Shown one piece after another: positions 24,820-32,889 of a stretch of DNA of 64,000 bases (its first letter is position 1; the number at the start of each line of letters is the position of its first letter). The DNA lies in the NCBI RefSeq assembly GCF_026184235.1, contig NZ_CP110806.1:2666001-2730000 (forward strand), given 5' to 3'. Below the pieces are notes generated by a model. That model was not told the origin of the DNA. It ran no database searches and saw only the letters and a list, made by a program, of their open reading frames with translations. The translations under genes and the position numbers were made by a program. Source of the stretch: Cellulomonas sp. S1-8 (GTDB lineage: Bacteria; Actinomycetota; Actinomycetes; Actinomycetales; Cellulomonadaceae).

Positions 24820-27495
24820 TCAGCCGGTGTTCTGCAGACCGGCGGCGACGCCGTTGACCGTCAGGAGCAGCAGGCGGCGCAGGTCGTCCGTCGACTGATC
24901 GTCCTGACCCGTCCGCAGGCCGCGCAGGGCCCGCAGCTGCAGCAACGACAGCGCGTCCACGTACGGGCTGCGGAGCTGCACGGCGCGGCCGAGGATCCGG
25001 CGCCGCGAGAGCACGCCCGTGCTGCCCGTCGTCGCCAGGACCCAGCGCCGCGTCAGCGCCATCTCGCCGAGGACCAGGCCCGCGAGGTCGTCGCGGTCGC
25101 CGAGCGCCAGGTAGTGCGCGGCGATGCGCTCGTCGGTCTTGGCCAGCGACATCTCGACGTTGTCGATGATCGTCGCGAACAGCGGCCACTCGGCGTACGC
25201 CGTGCGCAGCTCGTCCAGGTCCCCGACCGCCTCGAGCGCGGTCCCCAGCCCGTACCAGCCGGCCAGGTTGATGCGGGCCTGCGACCACGAGAACACCCAC
25301 GGGATCGCACGCAGGTCGTCGAGCGACGACACCGACAGGCCGCGGCGGGCCGGACGCGAGCCGATGGGCAGCAGTCCGAGCTCCTCCAGGGGCGTGACCT
25401 GGGCGAACCAGGCCGGGAAGCCGTCGGCGCGGACCAGTGCGTGGAACCGCTCGCGCGACGTCACGTCGAGCCGGGCGGCGAGGTCCGCGAACCGCGCGGC
25501 CGCCTCGTCGTTGCGGCGCACGACGCTCGGGGCGTCGGCGAGCAGCGTCGCAGCGGTCACCTGCTCGATGTGCCGGGTCGCGATGTCCGGGTCCCCGTAC
25601 CGGGCGAAGATGACCTCGCCCTGCTCGGTGAGCTTGAACCGGCCGTCGACCGAGCCGGGCGGCTGGGCCAGGACGGCGCGGTTCGCCGGGCCGCCACCGC
25701 GACCGAGCGCGCCGCCGCGGCCGTGGAACAGCGTGAGCACGATGTCGTTGCGGTCCGCCCACTCGGCGATGCGCCGCTGCGCGTCGTCGAGCGCCAGCGT
25801 CGCGGACAGGGGCCCGACGTCCTTGGACGAGTCGGAGTACCCGAGCATGACCTCGACCCGCCGGCCGTTGGCGGCGAGCCGCTCCTGCACGCGCGGGTGC
25901 GCCAGCGCGCCGTCGAGGATGTCGATGCTGTTCTGCAGGTCGGCGAACGTCTCGAACAGCGGGATCGCGTCGATGACCGGGGCGTCGTCCGCCCCGCCGA
26001 ACGCCAGCTCGGCGAGCCGGTAGACCGCGGCGAGGTGCTCGGCGGACTGCGTGAAGGACACGATGTAGCGCCGCGCGGCCTTGATGCCGAACCGGCGCTG
26101 CACCGTCCCGAGCGCACGGAAGGTGTCGAGCACCTCGACCGTCATCGGCTGCAGGTCGCCGTCGACGCCGTGCTCCTCGATGTCCGCGAGCGCGGCGGCG
26201 TGGACCTGGGAGTGCTGACGCACCTCGAGCTCGGCGAGGTGGAAGCCGAAGGTCTGGACCTGCCAGAGGAGGCGCTGCAGGTCCCCGTAGGCGGCGCGCC
26301 GGGCGCCGGCGGCGTGCAGCGAGTCCTGCACGGTGCGCAGGTCCGCCTCGAGCGCGTCGGCGCTCGGGTACGCCAGGTCGGCGTCGCGGCGACGGGTCGC
26401 CGCGATGCGCTCGATGACGCCGAGCATCGCGCGGCGGTGCGGCTCGTTGGGGGCGTCGTTGGCGATGCGCGACGTCATCGCCTCCGACAGGGAGCGCAGG
26501 CGCTGCCACAGCGCGCTGAGTCCCGGCGACGCGGGCGTGCCCACGCCGTCGAGCGTGAGCCCGTCGGCCGTGCGGCGCGCGGAGGCGAGCAGGGCGTCGA
26601 GCGCGTGCTCGGAGGCGAGCATCGCCGCGGCGCGCGTCACCTCGGCCGTGACGTTGGGGTTGCCGTCGCGGTCGCCGCCGATCCACGTGCCGAGGCGCGC
26701 GAACGGCGCGACGACGGGCGCGGTCGTGCCGGCGGCGTCCTCGAGCAGCCAGTCGTCGAGACGGCGGTACACGGTGGGCAGGATGTCCGCGAGCGTCGCG
26801 TCGAAGATCGACAGGACCGTCACGACCTCGTCGAGCACCGTCGGCTTCTCCGCCCGCAGCGGGGACGTGCGCCACAGCGTGTCGATCTCCGACAGGAGGC
26901 GACGCTCGTTCTCCGCGAGCGTCGTGCCGCCGATGTGCAGGGTGTCGCGCTCGGCGACGAGCTCGGCGACGCGGCGGATCGAGCGGGCGACGGCCCGTCG
27001 GCGCGCCTCCGTCGGGTGCGCCGTGAAGACGGGCCGGAACTCCAGGTCGCGCAGCCGGGCGCGCGCGGTGTCCTCGCCCATCTCGTCGACGAGCTGCTGG
27101 TACGCCGCGGGCAGCGAGTCGTCGGGCGCCAGCTCGTGCGGCGCGAGCCGCGACTCGCGGTCGTGCAGCACGCGCACCCGGTGGTACTCCTCGGCCAGGT
27201 TGGCGAGGTGGAAGTAGCAGGTGAAGGCGCGCGCCACCTGCTCGGCGCGTCCGTGGCTGAACCCCGCCACGAGCGCCTCGGCCTCGGCGAGCGCATGCCC
27301 GTCAGGGTCCCCGTGCGAGGCGATCGTCAGCTCCCGCAGGCGTTCGACGTCGGCGAGCAGGTCCTCCCCGCCGGCCTCGCGCAGGACGCGTCCGAGCAGC
27401 TCCCCCAGGAGCCGGACGTCGTTGCGCAGGAGCTCCGGTACCTCGTGGCTGACGACGCCGCGTGGGACGTCCGACCTGATCTGCGCTTCGCTCAC
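24820..27495 (-). CDS. ppc: Phosphoenolpyruvate carboxylase
   Basis: Forms oxaloacetate from PEP and bicarbonate to refill the TCA cycle. The 891-residue chain has the two signature regions: FTAHPTEARRR around residue 155 and the glycine-rich catalytic loop FHGRGGALGRGGGPANRAVL around residue 600. It ends in the conserved LQNTG. GTG 27493-27495 (VSEAQIRSDVP) has no ribosome-binding site but follows TACCTT by six bases, so a leaderless transcript is likely. The open frame runs another 183 codons upstream but that part is unlike the family. It converges with the AAA ATPase gene, leaving four bases between stops. Confidence 0.96.
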   Translation of the reverse strand: MSEAQIRSDVPRGVVSHEVPELLRNDVRLLGELLGRVLREAGGEDLLADVERLRELTIASHGDPDGHALAEAEALVAGFSHGRAEQVARAFTCYFHLANLAEEYHRVRVLHDRESRLAPHELAPDDSLPAAYQQLVDEMGEDTARARLRDLEFRPVFTAHPTEARRRAVARSIRRVAELVAERDTLHIGGTTLAENERRLLSEIDTLWRTSPLRAEKPTVLDEVVTVLSIFDATLADILPTVYRRLDDWLLEDAAGTTAPVVAPFARLGTWIGGDRDGNPNVTAEVTRAAAMLASEHALDALLASARRTADGLTLDGVGTPASPGLSALWQRLRSLSEAMTSRIANDAPNEPHRRAMLGVIERIAATRRRDADLAYPSADALEADLRTVQDSLHAAGARRAAYGDLQRLLWQVQTFGFHLAELEVRQHSQVHAAALADIEEHGVDGDLQPMTVEVLDTFRALGTVQRRFGIKAARRYIVSFTQSAEHLAAVYRLAELAFGGADDAPVIDAIPLFETFADLQNSIDILDGALAHPRVQERLAANGRRVEVMLGYSDSSKDVGPLSATLALDDAQRRIAEWADRNDIVLTLFHGRGGALGRGGGPANRAVLAQPPGSVDGRFKLTEQGEVIFARYGDPDIATRHIEQVTAATLLADAPSVVRRNDEAAARFADLAARLDVTSRERFHALVRADGFPAWFAQVTPLEELGLLPIGSRPARRGLSVSSLDDLRAIPWVFSWSQARINLAGWYGLGTALEAVGDLDELRTAYAEWPLFATIIDNVEMSLAKTDERIAAHYLALGDRDDLAGLVLGEMALTRRWVLATTGSTGVLSRRRILGRAVQLRSPYVDALSLLQLRALRGLRTGQDDQSTDDLRRLLLLTVNGVAAGLQNTG

Positions 27496-27501
27496 GGGAG
27501 A

Positions 27502-27507
27502 AAGGTA
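27502..27507 (-). promoter_or_regulatory. -10 hexamer of ppc, leaderless type
   Basis: TACCTT followed by six pyrimidine-rich bases and GTG 27493-27495. There is no Shine-Dalgarno in that interval. Confidence 0.5.
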
Positions 27508-27601
27508 GTTGACGGGCGAGCGCACCCGCCCCCTGCGCCCGACGGGTGGGCACGGGCCCCGGTCCCGGGGCGTGCCGTGGGCGCCGTGGCATGCTGGGCG
27601 C

Positions 27602-28057
27602 GTGGTCCTGTTCCGTCGCCGGCCCGAGGTGCCCGCGGACGTCGTCGCCGGCTTCTGCGCGGCCGAGGCGCCCGCGATGCAGCGCTCGATCCTCGCGGCG
27701 CTGGGGCTCGGCGAGCGACCCGCAGCGGTCGACGTGCCCGCGCGGATGCGGGTGGAGCGTGGCGCCGACGACCGGCTGGTCCTGGTGTGGCGCAACGTGA
27801 TCGTCGGGTTCGTGCCCGCGTCCGCCGCCCCCGCGCTCGCCGCGGCGCTCGAGGCCGCCGGTGACGCCGCGCTCGTCGTGCGCACCCTGGTGCACCGGGC
27901 CGACGGGACGTGGCGGGTGTGGGTGGGTGACGTACCGCCCGACGGCTTCCCCCTCGTCCCCGAGGGCCTGGACACGCTGGCGGCCCCCGAGCTCACGATC
28001 CTCGGGGTGCCGGTGCGGCGGCTCGACGGCCCCGCGCCGACCACGGATAGGCCGTAG
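27602..28057 (+). CDS. Conserved-type hypothetical protein
   Basis: A 151-residue alanine- and valine-rich soluble protein that I do not recognise. Visible features: a basic start (VVLFRRRPEVPADV), LVWRNVIVGFVPASAAPAL in the middle and WRVWVGDVPPDGFPLVPEGLD near the end, suggesting a small beta-rich fold. GTG 27602 was chosen because CATGCT lies six bases upstream, a weak leaderless pattern; codon bias fits a real gene. It is divergent from ppc, and its stop (TAG) lies inside the palindrome that precedes the marR gene. Confidence 0.65.
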   Translation: MVLFRRRPEVPADVVAGFCAAEAPAMQRSILAALGLGERPAAVDVPARMRVERGADDRLVLVWRNVIVGFVPASAAPALAAALEAAGDAALVVRTLVHRADGTWRVWVGDVPPDGFPLVPEGLDTLAAPELTILGVPVRRLDGPAPTTDRP

Positions 28058-28072
28058 TTGTCGCGTCAAGTA
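28055..28072 (+). promoter_or_regulatory. MarR-type operator palindrome
   Basis: TAGTTGTCGCGTCAAGTA is symmetric at 14 of 18 positions (TA-N-TTG-N-CGCG-N-CAA-N-TA). It overlaps the first two bases of the -10 hexamer of the marR gene and ends 11 bases before its start, an ideal place for autorepression. MarR dimers bind palindromes of this size. Confidence 0.55.
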
Positions 28073-28076
28073 GAAT
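28071..28076 (+). promoter_or_regulatory. -10 hexamer of the marR gene, leaderless type
   Basis: TAGAAT, the best -10 match in the window to TATAAT, followed by seven bases (CCGGGGA) and GTG 28084. Confidence 0.55.
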
Positions 28077-28083
28077 CCGGGGA

Positions 28084-28584
28084 GTGACCTCCGACACCTC
28101 CTGGCTGACCCCCGCCGAGCTGCGCGCCTGGCTCGGGCTCGTCGCCGTCGCCGAGCTCCTGCCCGCACAGCTCGACTCCCAGCTGCAGCGCGACGCCGGG
28201 CTCACGCACTTCGAGTACCAGGTCCTCGCGATGCTGTCCGAGGCCCGGGACCGCACGCTGCGCATGTCGGCGCTCGCGCAGCGCGCCAACGCGACGCTCC
28301 CCCGCCTCTCGCACGTCGTCAGGCGCCTCGAGGAGCGCGGCCTCGTCGAGCGCGCTCCGTGCGCGCAGGACCGCCGCGCCACCAATGCGCACCTCACGCC
28401 CGCCGGGTGGGACCTCGTCGTGCAGACGGCGCCCGGCCACGTCGCCACGGCGCGCGAGCTGGTCGTCGACGCGCTCACCGCCGACCAGGTCCGCCAGCTC
28501 GAGGACCTGACCCGCACGATGCTGCAGCGCCTCGACCCCGAGGGGCGCCTCGCCCCGCCGCTCGACGAGGTGGGGCGCGCGTGA
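28084..28584 (+). CDS. MarR-family transcriptional regulator
   Basis: A 166-residue winged-helix repressor. The fold is clear: FEYQVLAMLSEARDRTLRMS, then ALAQRANATLPRLSHVVRRL (recognition helix) and EERGLVERAPCAQDRRATNA (wing with the usual D-R-R-A), then the C-terminal dimer helix. A cysteine in the wing (APCAQD) could in principle sense oxidants, but this is speculative. It overlaps the next gene by four bases (GTGA), so the two are one operon, probably controlled by the palindrome just upstream. Confidence 0.94.
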   Translation: MTSDTSWLTPAELRAWLGLVAVAELLPAQLDSQLQRDAGLTHFEYQVLAMLSEARDRTLRMSALAQRANATLPRLSHVVRRLEERGLVERAPCAQDRRATNAHLTPAGWDLVVQTAPGHVATARELVVDALTADQVRQLEDLTRTMLQRLDPEGRLAPPLDEVGRA

Positions 28585-29144
28585 GCACGCACGACGGCAC
28601 GGGGCCCGCGACGACCGGCGACGGCACCGTCCGCGACGCGGTCGCGGCCCTGCGGCGCTGGGAGGACTCCGGTGCGGTGTGGCGCGTGCTGTCGCGCGAC
28701 GGCGCGCAGCTCACCGTGGGCCTGCTGACGTGCACGGGCGACGAGGTCGTCGACCGCATCACCTCCACCGACCCCGCGCTCGCGCGCTTCGTCGCGGGCC
28801 GCGCCGGCAGCGACGACCCCGCCGCCTCCCCCAGGACGCCCCCCGGGGCCGACGCGGGCGAGCTCACGCTGTGCTGCCTGCTCTGGGCGGTCCCGGGGCA
28901 GGAGGCCGCGATGTCGGGCTACGAGGACACCGTGCTCGCGCTCGTCGCCGACCACGACGCCCGCGTGCTGCAGCGCGTGGTCGGGGACGGCGCGGACGGG
29001 CACCCGCACGAGGTGCAGGTCTACCGCTTCGGCAGCAGGGCGGCGCTCGACGCGTACCTCGCCGACCCGCGACGCGTGCGGCTCGCCGCCGAGCGTGACC
29101 GCGTGGTCGCGCGCACGGAGACCTTCCCGGTCAGGGAGCGCTGA
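28581..29144 (+). CDS. Two-part protein co-transcribed with marR, function unknown
   Basis: A 187-residue soluble protein. The N-terminal half (about 13-75; LRRWEDSGAVWRVLSRDG, LLTCTGDEVVDRITSTDP) resembles a small stand-alone actinobacterial family I know only as hypothetical. The C-terminal half (about 95-187; CCLLWAVPGQEAAMSGYEDT, VQVYRFGSRAALDAYLADP) looks like a dimeric alpha/beta-barrel (DUF1330 or antibiotic-biosynthesis monooxygenase-like) domain. A proline-rich joint connects them. The start overlaps the marR stop, so the pair is translationally coupled. A role in handling the compound sensed by MarR is plausible but unproved. Confidence 0.75.
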   Translation: MSTHDGTGPATTGDGTVRDAVAALRRWEDSGAVWRVLSRDGAQLTVGLLTCTGDEVVDRITSTDPALARFVAGRAGSDDPAASPRTPPGADAGELTLCCLLWAVPGQEAAMSGYEDTVLALVADHDARVLQRVVGDGADGHPHEVQVYRFGSRAALDAYLADPRRVRLAAERDRVVARTETFPVRER

Positions 29145-29231
29145 GCGGAAGGGGCCCGCACCCCCGGACCGCAGGGCACGACCGGCTCCGTCGTCGGCTC
29201 GGTGGCACGGCAGGTCCGCGCCCCGGACGAC

Positions 29232-29278
29232 CAGAGGCCACGTCGGCCCCTGTGTCCAGGATCCCGGCGTGGCCTCTG
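29232..29278. terminator. Hairpin between the marR operon and tRNA-Ala
   Basis: Perfect 11-base stem CAGAGGCCACG/CGTGGCCTCTG with an inner CCTG/CAGG helix. It lies 88 bases past the last gene of the marR operon and 15 bases past the tRNA 3' end on the other strand, so it can serve both. Confidence 0.7.
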
Positions 29279-29291
29279 ACCAGCACTCTCG

Positions 29292-29366
<75 letters not shown>

Positions 29367-29474
29367 GTGGTCCGCGGACGGACCGTGCGTCCCCCGAGGG
29401 GCGCCCGGAGAGTCTAGGACGAACGTGCCGCGGAAAGCGAATCGCCCCCGCGGCCCGCGCAGCCCCGGTCAGCG

Positions 29475-30176
29475 TCAGTCGGGGTCGCGGGTGGAGCCGT
29501 CGGGGTCGTCCGCCGGCTCGGGGTCGGGCCCGGCGTTCCAGTCCGACGACGCGTCCGTCGGGCCGATGTTGTAGCCGAGCATCCGCCACGCCGGGGCGAC
29601 ACCGGTGCCGGCCGCCACGAGCTCGGCCCAGTGGGCGTTGTGCATGCCGACGAACCCCCGCCACGCGGGGTCCTGACCCAGCAGCTCGGCGACGACCGAC
29701 CCGATCGCGGCGCCGTGGGACACGAGGACGAGCTCGCCGAGCCCCGCCGTGCGCTCTACCTGGTCGGCGACCGCGTCCGCGAGCCGCCGGGCGAGGTCCG
29801 CACGCGTCTCGGCACCCACCCCGACGGGGTCGCCACCGGCACGCCAGGCGCGGAACTCCCCGGGCCACCGGGCGTCGATCTCGTGACCCGCCAGGCCCTC
29901 CCACTCGCCGAACGCGCGCTCCCGCAGCCGCGGGTCGAGCTCGACCGGGACACCCAGCGCCCGGCCGAGGTAGCCGGCCGTCTCGGCCGCGCGCGTCAGG
30001 TCCGACGCGACGATCCGGGCGGGCCGCCGGTGCCGTGCCGCGAGACGTGCGGCGGACGTGCGCGCCTGCCAGTGCCCGACCTCGTCGAGCGGGATGTCGA
30101 TCTGGCCCTGCAGGCGCGCCTGCGCGTTGTACGCCGTGCGCGCGTGCCGCCACAGCAGCAGGTGCTGCTGCGTCAC
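29475..30176 (-). CDS. Histidine phosphatase, GpgP-like
   Basis: A 233-residue phosphoglycerate-mutase-superfamily phosphatase. The catalytic His is in LWRHARTAYN (RHA instead of the usual RHG), the second in VSHGAAIG, and LQGQIDIPLDEVG and LRERAFGEWEGL are typical. In Mycobacterium the gene after nadD-rsfS is the glucosyl-3-phosphoglycerate phosphatase (Rv2419c, GpgP), and both position and sequence style (QGQxDxxLxExG, MHNAHW near the end) suggest the same here. The acidic tail of about 30 residues is extra. GTG 30174-30176 overlaps the rsfS stop by four bases. Confidence 0.85.
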   Translation of the reverse strand: MTQQHLLLWRHARTAYNAQARLQGQIDIPLDEVGHWQARTSAARLAARHRRPARIVASDLTRAAETAGYLGRALGVPVELDPRLRERAFGEWEGLAGHEIDARWPGEFRAWRAGGDPVGVGAETRADLARRLADAVADQVERTAGLGELVLVSHGAAIGSVVAELLGQDPAWRGFVGMHNAHWAELVAAGTGVAPAWRMLGYNIGPTDASSDWNAGPDPEPADDPDGSTRDPD

Positions 30177-30556
30177 GCCTCGGCCAGCTCTCCGCGCTCC
30201 TCGGGGGGCAGCTCGATGAGCGGGCAGTCCTTCCAGAGCCGCTCGAGCGCGTAGTAGACGCGGTCCTCGGCGTGCTGCACGTGCACCACGACGTCGCCGA
30301 AGTCGACGAGGACCCACCGGCCCTGCGCCTTGCCCTCGCGCCGCACGGGCTTGGCGCCCAGGCGGTGGAGCGCTTCCTCGACGGCGTCGACGATCCCGCC
30401 GACCTGCCGCTCGTTGGTGCCCGACGCGATGAGGAACACGTCGGTGAGGACCAGCTGCTCGCTGACGTCCAGCGCGATGATCTCCTGCGCCTTCAGGTCG
30501 GATGCGGCGCGCGCAGCGGCGTGGGCCAGCTCGATTGCGCGGGGGGTCGCGGGCAC
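30173..30556 (-). CDS. rsfS: Ribosomal silencing factor RsfS
   Basis: A 127-residue RsfS/Iojap protein that binds L14 and blocks joining of ribosomal subunits in starved cells. The hallmark segments are present: AQEIIALDVSEQLVLTDVFL, IASGTNERQVGGIVDAVEEA and GRWVLVDFGDVVVHVQHAED. GTG 30554-30556 follows GAGGAG with seven bases between, which fixes the start even though the reading frame is open far upstream. It lies in the nadD operon, upstream of the phosphatase. Confidence 0.95.
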   Translation of the reverse strand: MPATPRAIELAHAAARAASDLKAQEIIALDVSEQLVLTDVFLIASGTNERQVGGIVDAVEEALHRLGAKPVRREGKAQGRWVLVDFGDVVVHVQHAEDRVYYALERLWKDCPLIELPPEERGELAEA

Positions 30557-30623
30557 AGGTGCTCCTCGTGTCGTGTCGGGACGGGTCGCACCGGAGGCGC
30601 GACGCCGGAAGGTGTCAGGTGCG

Positions 30624-31972
30624 TCAGAGCGGACCGGCGTGACCGGTGACCTGCACGACGGTCGCAGCCGCCGTCTCGCCGGGCTCCTCACCGCCGCGCG
30701 TCTGGATGACCAGCAGCATGATGAGGAAGCCGAGCACGAACGCCACGACGGCGAGCACCAGCACGTGCAGCCACGTGTACGGGTGCATGCGGCGCGTCGG
30801 CTCGTCGTCGTCGTCCTCGTCGTAGTCGTCGTCGTCCTCGTCCGTTGCGGCGTCCGCCGGGGCGGTCGCCGGACGGGACGCGGCCCAGGGCGGTGCGGCC
30901 GGCTCGTCGGTCGGTCGCGCGGGCGCGTCGGGCGTCGGACGACCGGCGCGCGGCCACGCGTCCGGCGCCGCGGCCGGGGTCGCGACGTCGGGCTGCGCCG
31001 GCGCGGCCTGCGCGCCCGCGGGTGCCCAGGCCGGGGACGCCGGGGGCGACGCCACCGGTGCCGGTGCGGCGGCCTGGAACGAGCTGACGGACGGGGCAGC
31101 AGGCTGCGCGGGGCCGCCGGACGGGGTCCAGGGCTGCGTCGCCGGGGCCTGCGGCGCCTGCGTGCCGGAGCCCCACGCGGAGGTGCGGGGAGGCGCGGGC
31201 GGCGCCGAGGACGCGGCCGCGGCCCAGCTGGGTGCACCCGACGCGGGTGCGGCACCGTTCTCGCGCGACCACCCCGGGCTCTCCGCCGGACGGGGTGCCG
31301 TTGCGGGACGCGGCGTCGGCGCGGGTGCCGCGCCCTGCTGCTGGCCCCAGGGCGTGGACGGTGCGGGCTGCGGTGCGGCCGACGGGCGGGACGTGGCGCG
31401 CTGGTCGGCGCCGCCCTGCGGGGCGGGCGAGGCCCCCAGGCCGGCGCGCCCGACGTGGGCGCAGGACGCGGGGCGGGCGCGGGGCGCTGCTGGGGCTGGG
31501 GTGCGGCGGGCCGCGGGGCGGGCGGCGGTGTGCCTGCCCGCGGTGCTGCGGGACTGCCGGACCGGGGCCCGGACGTCGGGTCGAGCGCCGAGTCTCGGTA
31601 CGAGCGCCGGGACCGCGACGAGTCGGCGCCGGGCGGCGGACCCTGCGGTGCGGACGGACCCCGCGAGGCGGGGCCCGGACCGGCCGGGGTCGACCGTGGA
31701 CCTGCGGACACCGGACCTGCGGACACCGGGCCCGCGGACACCGGGCCGGGACGTGCGGGCTGCTGACCGGGACCCGAGGACCACGCCGGGGTCGCCGGGG
31801 GCGGCGCCGAGGTGGTGCCGGTGGGCGGCGTCACCAGTCGGCTGCGCATGGCGCGGCGCGAGCTGGGGGCTGACTGCTCGTCGCCGGCGGACGGGGACGC
31901 AGGTCCCTGACCGCCGTCCTGGGCGGCTCGCTCCATCTCACGACGGCGGCGGCGCTCTCCGGGTTCACTCAT
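30624..31972 (-). pseudogene. Proline/alanine-rich single-pass membrane protein, frameshifted
   Basis: One gene read in two frames. The start ATG 31970-31972 ([18 protein letters not shown], overlapping the nadD stop) opens a Pro/Ala-rich region that follows the gene's codon pattern to about 31435. From there the sensible frame is -1 and continues through more low-complexity sequence, an acidic block, DEDDDDYDEDDDDEPTRR, and one membrane helix, WLHVLVLAVVAFVLGFLIML, to the stop at 30624. The break lies in a run of five G (31433-31437 on this strand). One more G would join AWG to ASPAPQ and give about 449 residues. A sequencing error, a real mutation or ribosomal slippage could explain it. Related genes sit between nadD and rsfS in relatives, as far as I recall; no function is known. 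Confidence 0.75.
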
Positions 31973-32582
31973 CAGGACCTCGATACAACCTGTGTTTGGC
32001 GATGTACTGGACGACCCCGTCCGGGACGAGGTACCACACGGGCTCTCCCGCACGCGCACGGGCGCGGACGTCGGTCGAGGAGATCGCCAGGGCCGGGATC
32101 TCCAGCACGTCGACCCGCCCGGCGGGTAGGTCGTCGACCGACAGTGCGTGACCCGGGCGGGTGACCGCCACGAACCGCGCCATGTCGAACAGCTCCACCG
32201 CATCCTTCCACGTGAGGATCTGGGCGATCGCGTCCGCACCGGTGATGAAGTAGAGGTCGACCTCCGGACGCTCGGCCTTGAGGTCCCGGAGCGTGTCGAC
32301 CGTGTACGTCAGGCCTGCGCGGTCGATGTCCACCCGGCTGACCGTGAAGCGCGGGTTCGACGCCGTGGCGATGACCGTCATGAGGTAGCGGTGCTCGGGC
32401 GGCGACACGTCGAGGCCCTGCTTGAAGGTCGGGTGCCCGGTGGGCACGAACACGACCTCGTCGAGGGCGAACCGCGCGGCGGCCTCGCTCGCGGCCACGA
32501 GGTGGCCGTGGTGCACGGGGTCGAACGTGCCGCCCATCACCCCGAGGCGTGGGCGGGCAGGGACCCCCGCGGTGGCCGGCAC
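31965..32582 (-). CDS. nadD: Nicotinate-nucleotide adenylyltransferase
   Basis: Makes deamido-NAD from nicotinate mononucleotide and ATP. The 205-residue protein has the [12 protein letters not shown] nucleotidyltransferase motif, then [37 protein letters not shown] and [13 protein letters not shown] (the ISSTxxR motif), matching the family along its length. GTG 32580-32582 begins two bases after the stop of the small membrane protein gene; an ATG 17 codons later (GVMGGT) is less likely. The operon continues into the frameshifted gene, rsfS and the phosphatase. Confidence 0.95.
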   Translation of the reverse strand: MPATAGVPARPRLGVMGGTFDPVHHGHLVAASEAAARFALDEVVFVPTGHPTFKQGLDVSPPEHRYLMTVIATASNPRFTVSRVDIDRAGLTYTVDTLRDLKAERPEVDLYFITGADAIAQILTWKDAVELFDMARFVAVTRPGHALSVDDLPAGRVDVLEIPALAISSTDVRARARAGEPVWYLVPDGVVQYIAKHRLYRGPDE

Positions 32583-32584
32583 CG

Positions 32585-32740
32585 TCAGTGGCGCGTCCCG
32601 ACGGACCGGAAGGCGTACGTCACCAGGAGCATGGCGATCAGCCCCGCGAACGCGCCGACGCCGAAGACCACGGGCGAGAAGGGCAACGTCGTGGTGTGCT
32701 CGGCGGCCGTCTCGGCCGCGGCGATCAGGGTGGCGTTCAC
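32585..32740 (-). CDS. Small single-helix membrane protein upstream of nadD
   Basis: A 51-residue protein: a polar N-terminus of about 18 residues ([20 protein letters not shown]), one hydrophobic helix ([20 protein letters not shown]) and a short basic tail ending in VGTRH. AGGAGG lies six bases before GTG 32738-32740, the best ribosome-binding site in this block, and the stop is two bases before the nadD start, so it is clearly a translated operon member. It is too short for many gene finders. No function is known. Confidence 0.85.
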   Translation of the reverse strand: MNATLIAAAETAAEHTTTLPFSPVVFGVGAFAGLIAMLLVTYAFRSVGTRH

Positions 32741-32853
32741 GTCGTCCTCCTGCTGGTCGTCGTCGGTGTGCGTGTCCGTCGTCGCGGCTCCCGGTCTCCC
32801 GAGCCCGCAGCGACCCAGTGTCGCACGCGGGGGCGGAGCGCCGGACCACGTCC

Positions 32854-32884
32854 TGACACGGTGCCAGAGGTGCCAGAGGTGTCA
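32854..32884. repeat. Inverted repeat with internal direct repeat before the small membrane gene
   Basis: TGACAC (32854-32859) and GTGTCA (32879-32884) flank two copies of GTGCCAGAG. The minus strand also reads TTGACA here, a perfect -35 hexamer, though no TANNNT lies 16-18 bases on. It may hold the nadD-operon promoter or an operator. Confidence 0.4.
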
Positions 32885-32889
32885 AGGGG

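Noticed and set aside
24820..28044. A longer ppc with 183 extra N-terminal codons
   Set aside because: The extension is low-complexity, overlaps the divergent gene at 27602 and has no similarity in style to the PEP carboxylase N-terminus.
30173..32239. A 688-codon frame that would fuse part of the nadD shadow, the proline-rich N-terminus and rsfS
   Set aside because: It is an accidental open frame. rsfS has its own ribosome-binding site and GTG start, and the middle of the frame is arginine-rich nonsense after the frameshift.
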